Below, piece by piece: positions 56,301 through 64,000 of a DNA stretch of 64,000 nucleotides (its first letter is position 1; every line of letters begins with the position of its first letter). Source of the stretch: Alligator mississippiensis (lineage: Eukaryota; Chordata; Crocodylia; Alligatoridae); contig NC_081837.1 in the NCBI RefSeq assembly GCF_030867095.1, positions 18,045,001-18,109,000 of the forward strand, in the 5' to 3' direction. Below the pieces are notes generated by a model. That model had not been told where the DNA came from. It ran no database searches and saw only the letters and a list, made by a program, of their open reading frames with translations. Made by a program: the position numbers and the translations under genes.

Positions 56301-57017
56301 GACAGCCTGAGGGACAGTGACATCATCGCTCCTTTGCTTGCTACTGACCAATCTGGTCCCTTTGTTGAATGCCTTATTTCTGGTAAACCTGTCTCCCGTC
56401 TTGTTGATACTGAAGCTTCCCGCTCCATGCTAAAGGCTACTGAATTTCCTTTCCTACCTCATTCCCCTGAATCTGTAAATGCTGTCGGTATAGGCGGACA
56501 GCCTATCCCACATCCCGTCTCTGAACCTGTCTCCATCTCTATTGGCCCTTTGTCTGAAAATCATGCCTTCCTTCTTAGCCCTTGTGCACCTGTCAACCTT
56601 CTTGGAAAGGATTTGCTGTGTAAACTGGGATGCGTGATTTATTGTAGCCCAGATGGTGTTTACCTTGAGGTACCAGAACAGAGGGAAACCGAGCTTGTGG
56701 CTTTGCTAACCCAGGAGTACTCTGATCCTGACACTTCCTACTTGCAAGAGGAACTGTTGGCACGAGTACCTCCACAGCTGTGGTCCACCCATGCGAATGA
56801 AGTGGGGCACATGCTAAGTGCTGAACCAGTGCGTATCACCCTGAACCCTGCCAAGCCACTTCCTCGTGTCCCACAGTACCTCATCTCAAAGGAAGCTGAG
56901 GAAAGGATCAAGCCTGTCATTTCCTCACACCTTGAGCAAGGGATTATTGTCCCAACATGCTCCCCTTGTAACACACCTATCCTACCTGTCAAGAAACCTG
57001 GTAAAGATACTTATCGC
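56301..57017 (+). pseudogene. ERV protease and start of RT
   Basis: Protease active site reads RLVDTEASRSML: the residue after Asp-Thr is Glu, where retroviral proteases have Gly, so it is likely dead. VNLLGKDLLCKLGCVIY follows as the protease C-terminal block. RT begins with ITLNPAKPLPRVPQYLISKE and ISSHLEQGIIVPTCSPCNTP, then KPGKDTYR, where the solo LTR interrupts the gene. About 240 codons are otherwise open. Confidence 0.88.
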
Positions 57018-57775
57018 TGTGCGGGCCGGCTGTGATCCGGGCCCTTTTCATGCTGCACGCGGGCTGTTGCCAGCAGCCCGGGCATGTCGGGTTGGAGAGG
57101 ACGGGCGACGAGCTAGGATTAGGCACAGACGCGTAATGGTAGATTTGAAGATTGTTTACTTACACCGGAGATGGTCGCGGTGCAGGCTGGAAAACTTGCT
57201 TGAGTTGCGGTTAAAGACAACACGACACGAACAATCATGTGGAGTTTGCTAGGCTCCACGTAAACAGAGCTCCGGATGCCTTGGACAAGCGCACCACCGA
57301 AATGGAAACTTGTAGATACGTCTTATAAAATTTTATCGTTCGAAGATGGGAAGAGGTGGGCAGTGGATCAGGCCACCAGACTCCTCTGAATCTCACACAA
57401 GGTTTCTATTGCCCTGCCGTGTACCCAGAGTCCCCACGAGATCGGTGTGGAGTCCTCCTCGGTTTGGGCGGAAACCGCTCAAGCCTCTTATAGGGCTAGC
57501 GGCCCAATCGCTAGCCACCACGTGGGAATAATTTTAGAACTAGCCAATAGCGGGGAACAAACTTGCATACGGGTGGCGGGAACTCCTTTGCACCGTGCAT
57601 TTCTGTTGCAACTTGAGAAATGCACCCCGCAAATAGAGTTGCAAATTGGCGGGAACTTTTCTCTTGCACGTGGGTTCTCTATGCAGCAAAACTCTACCGC
57701 GCAATGAAGCTGTAATTTAACGGGGATAATTCTAGTGCCGAAGCACACACAAAATCATACCTTTGGGTTATGACA
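57018..57775 (-). mobile_element. Solo LTR, family A copy 2
   Basis: TGTGCGGGCC... to ...GGTTATGACA, with ATCGC on both sides (57013-57017 and 57776-57780). Inserted in the RT region of the ERV: before and after it the coding sequence is continuous once one target copy is ignored. On the minus strand: TTCCCGCC motifs, ATTGG boxes and CCTATAAGAGG (about 57487-57497) resemble a U3 promoter. Aligns with 6949-7530. 758 bp. The younger of the two by host context, because it lies in the better preserved ERV. Confidence 0.9.
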
Positions 57776-58175
57776 ATCGCTTTGTGCAAGACCATCGAGC
57801 TGTAAATGCTGCTGTTTTACCCGCTTTTCCCCGTGGTCCCTAACCCCACCACTTTTCTTTCCTGTATCCCTTCAGATGCTACATATTTCACAGTAGTGGA
57901 CCTTTGTTCTCCTTTTCCTCTATCCCCGTTCATGAGGATAGCCAGTATCTGTTTGCATTTACTTATCAGGGATTCCAATATACCTGGACAAGACTCCCTC
58001 AGGGATATGCAGAGTCCCCCACTCTGTTTTCCCAGATCCTGAAGAAGGATTTGGATCCTATCATGTTCAAAGGTGGGGTCCACCCTTGTTCAGTATAATG
58101 ATGATCTGTTGTTGGCCTCACCCACTTTAGAGGCCTCTAAGCAAGATACTTTGACACTCCTCACAGCTTTAGCTC
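57776..58175 (+). pseudogene. ERV RT continued
   Basis: FPVVPNPTTFLSCIPSDATY (about 57826), then in another frame EDSQYLFAFTYQGFQYTWTR and LPQGYAESPTLFSQILKKDL, and a catalytic-site block reading QYNDDLLL (about 58093-58118). The position before the DD pair is Asn, which is unusual for retroviral RT. Ends at the A run. One frameshift around 57900. Confidence 0.85.
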
Positions 58176-58203
58176 AAAAAAAAAAAAAAAAAAAAAAAAA
58201 AAA
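58176..58203. repeat. A28 homopolymer within ERV pol
   Basis: Twenty-eight consecutive A in the RT connection region. It probably expanded from a short Lys codon run; coding sequence resumes after it in damaged form. Confidence 0.95.
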
Positions 58204-59510
58204 GCCACAGGGCCTCAAAATCTAAATTGCAGCTCTGTAATTCTAAAGTACACTATTTAGAGAAAAACTAAGCACATTTCCGATTCCCGTCTTACTAAAT
58301 ATGAAAACTTCTACTGTCAGCTGCAAATGTAACCTTAAATCGCTGTTCAATTCTGAATCCTGCCTCACTTCTGCCAATCGCTTATGATGGTGAGCCTCAT
58401 GATTGCCTGTCTGTCACAACTCAATTGTTAACCCCTCGAACTGACCACAAGGACATGCCTATCCCAAACTCTGACCTTGTTTTGTTTGTTGATGGTTCTG
58501 GTCTTAAAAATTATGCAGGCAAATTAGTTGGGGGATATGCAGTATGCAGTCAGTATGCTGTTTTAGAAGCCTATTCTTTACCCCAAGCTTGTTCTGCTCA
58601 AGTTGCTGAACTCATTGCTTTAACACGAGCTTGCATTCTTGCAAAAAATCAAACCACAACCATTTATACTGACTCTAAGTGTGCTTTTGGTGTTGTTCAT
58701 GATTTTGGACAAATCTGGAAACAAAGAGGGTTCCTCACTTCATCAGGGACCCAAATCAGTCATGGTTGTTATGTAAAAGCGCTCTTAGAAGCTGTTCAAT
58801 TGCCTTCTGCTATTGCTATTGTTAAATGTAAAGCTCATGAGAAACCCTTTGATGATGTCACACGAGAAAATGATCGGGCAGACCGTTCTGCCAGAAACGC
58901 GGCCCTTTCTGGCCCACAGGCTCCTAACTCTGGTCTTGTTTGTTTTTCAGCAGACCAGTCTCCTTTGGCTAGCCTTTCAAGTCTGGCCCTTCTTCAAAAA
59001 CAGGCCCTAAAAAAAGGAAAGGATGACTGGCTGCATGCAGGATGTTCACTGCACCCCGACTCTCTCTGGCGCTCCCCGGATGGCCGCCTGGTGGTGCCTG
59101 GAGAGCTTTTGCCACATCTTGCTCGTTTAACCCACTCTGTGGCCCATATGAGCAAAGGGGGAATGATTGCTACAGTACAAAGAGATTGGTTTGCCCCAAA
59201 TTTTCCTTCCATGGCACAACAGTACTGTAGCTCCTGTCCCATCTGTCTAGCTCACAATATTGAGCAACGGGTAAAAACGACACCCGCAGCCCATCCCCCT
59301 CCACGGGGACTGTTTCTAAATCTGCAAATTGATTTTGTGCAGCTACCTAAGTGCTGTTCTTATGAGTACATTCTTGTTATTATTGATGTGTTCTCTGGAT
59401 GGGTAGAAGCCTACCCACGTGTACATGCTGATTCCATCACTGTAGCAAAGAAATTGCTCAAAGAATTAATCTCTAGATTTAGATTGCCCCTCACAATAGA
59501 TAGCAACTGA
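58204..59510 (+). pseudogene. ERV RNase H and integrase
   Basis: From 58425 the frame is open for 361 codons. RNase H: LVLFVDGSGLKNYAGKLVGG, VAELIALTRACILAKNQ and TIYTDSKCAFG carry the acidic residues, and HEKPFDDVTRENDRADRSAR the end of the domain. Integrase: zinc domain with THSVAHMSKGG and CSSCPICLAHN, first catalytic Asp in LQIDFVQLPK, VIIDVFSGWVEAYPRVHADS, second Asp in LTIDSN. A TGA at 59508 follows immediately. The connection region 58204-58424 is broken. Confidence 0.9.
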
Positions 59511-60308
59511 GGCACCCATTTCACAGGACAGATAGTAAAAAACATTTGCCAAGCACTCAACATACAGCAACACCTACACGGTAGTTATCATCCACAATCA
59601 AGTGGTGCTGTAGAACGTAAGAACTCTGATTTAAAAATGCGCATTTTGAAAATTTGTGCTGAAACAGGCCTCAAATGGCCTGATGCCCTGCCCATTGCTC
59701 TTATGGACATTAGAAACACTGTTAACAGAAAACATGGCCTAACCCCTTATGAAATACTCATGGCACGACCCATGAGGATGCCAGCCACACCACCTGTTGC
59801 CCCACACCAAACAGACCTACAATTAACTGATGAAACTGTACTAAATTATTGCAAGGCATTAATGAAGTATGCCAGGTCTGTTCATTCACAGGTCCAAGAA
59901 GCCTTACCTCAACCACCGGATGTTCCCTGTCACAACCTCGAACCAGGAGATTAAGTCTATGTAAAGGTCCATCAACAGAAAAACGCACTTCAACCCAGAT
60001 GGAAGGGACCTTTCCAGGTACTTCTGACAACTAATACTGCTGTTCGTTGCCAAGGTCACCAAACGTGAACTCACGCCTTGCACTGCAAGAAGGTATCACC
60101 TCCATTGGACCCCAAAGCAGCTGAATTCCAACCAAGGTTGGGGCCTTTCCCTGAGGCCAAGGACAAAGACCCTCAGGACCTCACTCAGGCAAGTGAGGAG
60201 CATCAGGGTGCAAGTGCTAGTAACCTCTCCCCTGCACCCAACACCTCAGCCCAGCCGGATTCATCAGTTAAAGAACAAAGATATCATCTCCGGCCTCAAA
60301 GAAAGTAA
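59511..60308 (+). pseudogene. ERV integrase C-terminal part
   Basis: Same frame as before. GTHFTGQIVKNICQALNI and HPQSSGAVERKNSDLKMRI (third catalytic residue Glu) are followed by WPDALPIALMDIRNTVNRKH and a stop at 59952. A short SH3-like C-terminal domain with [11 protein letters not shown], then a stop, and a Pro/Ser/Glu tail ending YHLRPQRK at 60308. Integrase inserts the viral DNA; this copy has at least three in-frame stops. Confidence 0.85.
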
Positions 60309-60451
60309 ATGCTCCCATTCGGAAGATCACCACCTCGATCAAGACCAAGAGCCAATGTTATCAGTCCTTTAGGTAACCTGAGCCCAGAGGACGAAGAAAG
60401 ACTTTGGCTGCCATCCTGAGTTTGGCTGGATAGCAGCCGAACGTGGTCCGT

Positions 60452-60498
60452 CCTATACAATGCATGTCAACCAAAAGTGTTGACATGCATTGTATAGG
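60452..60498. repeat. Perfect 20-bp inverted repeat
   Basis: CCTATACAATGCATGTCAAC (60452-60471), a 7-base loop CAAAAGT, and the exact complement GTTGACATGCATTGTATAGG (60479-60498). No mismatches in the arms. It lies about 145 bases after the last ERV codon. No other feature explains it. Confidence 0.95.
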
Positions 60499-60989
60499 TG
60501 TTAAAACAAGGAGATGAGACACAGAATCCAAACACCAGCATGGATCCTATGGGCCTGCTCTCCAGCTTTGAGTGTGGGTCATAGTCGGTGACTTAGCTGG
60601 CATTCTGAAAGCGATCCCTCCCATGGAGAAGCACCGTCCTTTGGACGGCTGGGTAAGAATTGTAAACCTCTATCCCTTGGGAGTCTCAACGCTGCTCAGC
60701 TGAGCATGGGGTTAGTGCTGAGTTACCAGGGGAAGACTCAGATATTTGTTATTTTCTTCTAAGACCAGGAAAATAATCCCTAACATGTAATTCATTAAAA
60801 GTATTTGGAGCCTTCTGACCATAAAGCTCTGTGAGTAGTTCAAAATTACCCTGAGATCTGGCCACTTCAATTTAAAAGGGATGGGGAGAAATGAGAGATG
60901 GGCTAAAGGTGAGCAACACAAATGATAAAAGGAAGGCAACTTAGATGAGGAGAAGCTGAAAGAAATGGGCATATTTTTCTTGCAGAAAA
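60499..60989. other. No recognised gene
   Basis: AT-rich DNA between the hairpin and a CR1-like fragment. No ORF with domain. No LTR of the ERV recognised. Confidence 0.45.
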
Positions 60990-61260
60990 AGATGAGTAAG
61001 GTGGGGGTATGATAACAGTCTTCAAATATTTGAAGTGCTACCCTAAAGAGGAGGGAGAAGAACTTTCTCCCACAGTGCAGAGAGTAGGGAAGGTAGCCAT
61101 GACTTTAAAGTGCAGCAAATTAGGTTTAGAGTGTGTATCAGGAAAATACTTCCTAGTGGAATAGACTGCCTAGTGATGTTGTAGAATCTCCTTCATAGGA
61201 AGTGCTCAGGAAGGGTTAGATGAGCGCCGGCTGAGGAGTAGCAATGCCTGGATTACGTTC
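60990..61260 (+). mobile_element. CR1 fragment
   Basis: ATGATAACAGTCTTCAAATA, GAGGAGGGAGAAGAACT, AAGTGCAGCAAATTAGGTTT and AGAATCTCCTTCATAGGAAG appear in the order of a CR1 ORF2 end. Old and without the terminal repeats. Confidence 0.75.
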
Positions 61261-61458
61261 TGAAGGGAATCCCAGGTGATCCACACACACATCTCTCTGG
61301 GACCACGAGAATGTCTCTGCAGTCCAGAGCAGATAAAAACTGAAGATGATGTTCAGCACTAGGAGAATGAAGCAAAGCTCCACAACCAGATTGGCTGGGA
61401 AAAAGGAGACAGTATACGTTTATGGAATAGGAAGATAAAAATGAGTTTCCAGTTAGAG

Positions 61459-61944
61459 CAGGGCTGATCATTATTTGGGCTAGAGGGCCACTTCAGGAGT
61501 TTTGGTGAGCTGCTGAGGGCCATGGTGGGGGGGTGAGGACTTGGACCCCCATCACACTGTCCAGCCTAGCAGAAGGGGGGAGTCTGGGGTCCGGGAGATG
61601 CCAATTGATCCTATGAGGCCCTGGGGCTATTCGTCTGGCACCCACCACCAGGGGTACCAGACAGACCCGGTGGGCAGCATCTCAATGCAGACTGGCCTAG
61701 GAGTCTCACGGGCAGAGCGTGCTCAGCTGGGAGGATGGGATGGGGTTATGGGAAGGTGGGGAGTGGCATCTGGGAGCAGGTCGGGCATTCAGAGCCAGGG
61801 CCAGGGCCATAGGATGGTGACAGCCTGGGCCTGGGGTCCAGGTCCCGGGAAAGACCCATGATCCATTCTCTGCACATCCCTGCAACAGATACCATCTCTT
61901 GGGAGGTTGGATCTGGTCCATGGGCCATATTTTGCCCACTCCTG
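61459..61944. mobile_element. hAT-type non-autonomous element
   Basis: Left end CAGGGCTGATCATTATTTGG, right end complement of CAGGAGTGGGCAAAATATGG. Flanks AGTTAGAG (61451) and AGTTTGGG (61945) agree at 6 of 8. Similar in ends and in the GGGCC content next to them to the 184-bp MITE at 30488. 486 bp. Confidence 0.7.
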
Positions 61945-61952
61945 AGTTTGGG

Positions 61953-63400
61953 TGTGTGATATATTGGCGGGGTGAGGGGGTAGTTGCAGTCTGCAGGTTG
62001 CAATGCAGAATGAACTTGTTTGGTTTTCTCATGTTTCTGGCTGCCACATGGAGTTAAGAAGGATTTTTTTTCTTGTCTGGCTACAGGTGTCAGTTTCTTA
62101 ATTTTTTATGTCACTTTCCTCAGAAGCAATGGGTGTTATCTACAACCTGGGTTGTGGGTTTTGACTTGGTTGTGCTGATGCTTCTTCTGGAGCTGAAGTT
62201 GATGCTCTGAGACTCTTGCTACTGTACTCAGGGTCAGACCAATCATCACAATTAGGATCAGAAAGGACTTCTAGCCCTTGGTCATATTGAATGGAATATG
62301 AGGGGTTTGGCCTTCTTCTGTATCGGGGGAATGATCCTCTTCCTTGGATAACTTAAAAATTGTTTAAGAAACTACTTTCTGTCCTTGTAGTAACAAGACA
62401 CTTACAGTACCCTTGCCCTCAGCTTTCCCTAGGATAGGTGAAAGAATGATTATGCCTGACAGTTGTGTGTGAGGGTTGTTTCTTAAGTCTTCAAGAATAG
62501 TTTAGGAAAAGACTTACCTAAAATGGCTTAGATAGGGATGATCCTGGTTCAAGCAAGGGGTTGAACTACATGTTCTCTACTTTTCTATGTTTATAAGAAC
62601 CTGGGAACCCTGCTGTACTGCCTCTGAAGTTTACTATACCAGTTAACAGAGCCATCCCGGGGGGGTGGGGGGGTGGGAGGGGGAATCAGGGCAACCATCC
62701 CAGGCCCTGCACTTCGGGGGACCCCACAGAGCCGGGTGCAGTGGCCACAGCCCCTCCTAGCCCCACTCTGCGCCGCCACCGCACACCATTTCCCCGCACT
62801 GCCAGCTTCGCATCCAGCCACTCAACCCCCTCCCATGCTAAAGATTGTGTGCTGTCCAGGGCATGCAGGGCAGTGCTACAGCACTAGATTTACCCCAGGC
62901 CCTGCACCCCGCTAGGGTCAGCTCTGCCAGTAAACATCTCCTTTTTAAAGCTGTTGGGGTTATGGTGTTGTATGAAAGAAGCAGAACATCAAGTGCCTGC
63001 CATGGAGAAATCTCAAACTGTTACCTCCACAAGGCTTCAGCTCCTAGTCAATAAGGTCTCTGTCATTAAGAAAGGACCCAAGGCTGAGCAGGGAAAGCAT
63101 TGTCCTGGGAAAAACCTAGGGCATGAACAAAAGTAGCATCTGACGTGGTCCAGATTATCCTGGTATTTGTCCTGGATCAAATAAGTTGTGGCACCATTGT
63201 GTACACACATCACTCTTCCAAGCATCGTCCCACAGCATTGCTGCTTCTCCATTAGTAGGTAGACAGTGAGAGCACAAATTCCAGCATGCCTCATTCAGGG
63301 ATCCTGGTTTTCTCAAACTGTTTCAAATTTGCAAATTCTCTGATGAAACTCCCCCAGATCTGTGTTTTTCCATTATTTCAATGAAACACCACTATATATG
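61953..63400. other. Mostly unassigned; CR1 tail and G run
   Basis: GGATGATCCTGGTTCAAGCA and AGGGGTTGAACTACATGTTC at 62535-62590 fit a decayed CR1 3' UTR. A G-rich stretch (CGGGGGGGTGGGGGGGTGGG) is at 62657-62682. The rest holds no recognised gene. Confidence 0.45.
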
Positions 63401-63409
63401 TAGGTTTCA

Positions 63410-64000
63410 GTTGAACATAATGTTTTATAGACATAATTACAATTTTAAATATACCTCTGACAACATTCAGGAAAAGATCAACGCCAAAAAGTCCAAAAAA
63501 ACATCAGATTGGACACCTCACAGTAGACGAAACCCTAACCTTGACCGCTACATTGACTGCTTCAGGGAAAGAATGAATAGTGAAATAATCGGCAACACAC
63601 GCCACAACAACAACCTCTCTCTACCAGAGAAAAAGGCCATAGAATCTCTAAGATGTAACCACCAAATAGTAATAAAACCAGCAGATAAAGGAAGAGCCAT
63701 AGTTATCCTAAACTCTGAGGATTACATAAAGGACTCCAAAAGACAGCTCTCTGACACCACCTACTATAAAGAAGTACAAGAAGATCCTTTTTCACCAAAA
63801 AACTCAACAATACCATCAAATCATTTCCATCAAGACTACAAGAGAAACTACAGACCTTGATCCCCACACTACCTAACCCGGGGACTTTTTACATGCTTCT
63901 TAAAATCCACAAACAAGGGAACCCTGGCAGACCTATCATATCCAACCATGGGACCCTAACTGAGGAAATATCAGGTTTCGTTGAATCAATCCTAAAACCG
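63410..64000 (+). pseudogene. Penelope-like element RT, cut by window end
   Basis: LSLPEKKAIESLRCNHQIVI, KPADKGRAIVILNSEDYIKD and SDTTYYKEVQEDPF mark the N-terminal region of a Penelope-like element reverse transcriptase. A stop or frameshift near 63860 is followed by MLLKIHKQGNPGRPIIS and ISGFVESILKP in another frame. In intact elements the RT is followed by a GIY-YIG endonuclease; here it lies beyond the window. The start is not defined, as the element may be 5' truncated. Confidence 0.85.

Larger units (their letters stand above)
54951..60308 (+). mobile_element. Endogenous retrovirus, class I (gamma-type), no env
   Basis: gag, protease, RT, RNase H and integrase in that order, with the same reading frame throughout except for indels. 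gag and protease are separated by an in-frame TAG (56298-56300), the arrangement of gammaretroviruses. gag has a single CCHC knuckle. The RT is split by a solo LTR (57018-57775) and by an A run. No env gene was seen after 60308 and neither LTR was identified, so the provirus is incomplete. Confidence 0.88.

Overview
The window looks like repeat-rich intergenic or intronic DNA from a vertebrate genome, most likely a non-avian sauropsid. A crocodilian is my best guess and a turtle is possible. The reasons are the CR1 LINE 3' ends with their short A/T-rich tail repeats, several hAT families, PIF/Harbinger and Tigger pieces, a Penelope-like element, endogenous retroviruses and a SCAN-gag Gypsy element. 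There are no bacterial operons, ribosome binding sites, CRISPR arrays, tRNA or rRNA genes. I found no intact host protein-coding gene. Nearly every long reading frame is a transposon gene, a decayed transposon gene, or a shadow of one.

Layout. Bases 1-4.7 kb hold a broken Tx1/L1-type LINE (ORF1 with a CCHC knuckle, ORF2 endonuclease and part of the RT) behind a GC-rich leader. A decayed retroviral pol lies at 5.35-6.95 kb and is cut by a solo LTR (6949-7530, 5-bp target duplication). From 8.5 to 18.5 kb are hAT, Harbinger and Tigger remnants, including a BED-finger hAT. A 2.5-kb CR1 copy spans 18.9-21.4 kb. The centrepiece is a complete 6.66-kb Gypsy element on the minus strand (23463-30121): 5-bp target duplication, tRNA-Leu-like primer site, polypurine tract, a gag with SAP-like and SCAN-like parts, and integrase placed before reverse transcriptase. 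That order is the hallmark of Gmr1-like elements. At 31.5-35.2 kb is a ZBED/SCAND3-like hAT transposon with an exact 8-bp duplication, followed by a Myb/SANT gene of Harbinger type.

From 38 to 54 kb there are MITEs, fold-back repeats, CR1 tails and a diverged local duplication (46.5-47.3 and 49.1-50.5 kb) that keeps splice-like signals on the minus strand; this is the only hint of host exons. From 54.95 to 60.3 kb is a class I (gamma-type) endogenous retrovirus: gag and pol in one frame with an in-frame UAG at the gag/protease border, no env seen, interrupted by a second solo LTR of the same family as the one at 6.9 kb. The end of the window holds a perfect 20-bp hairpin (60452-60498), more hAT and CR1 pieces, and the start of a Penelope-like element that runs off the edge.

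The genes do not form a pathway. The window is a nested record of transposition, with retroviruses hit by LTR elements, a CR1 tail inside a hAT element, and duplicated repeats. The least ordinary items are the IN-before-RT Gypsy with SCAN-type gag, the hammerhead-like cores in two Penelope-type tails, the two sibling solo LTRs, the perfect hairpin, and the duplicated exon-like segment.
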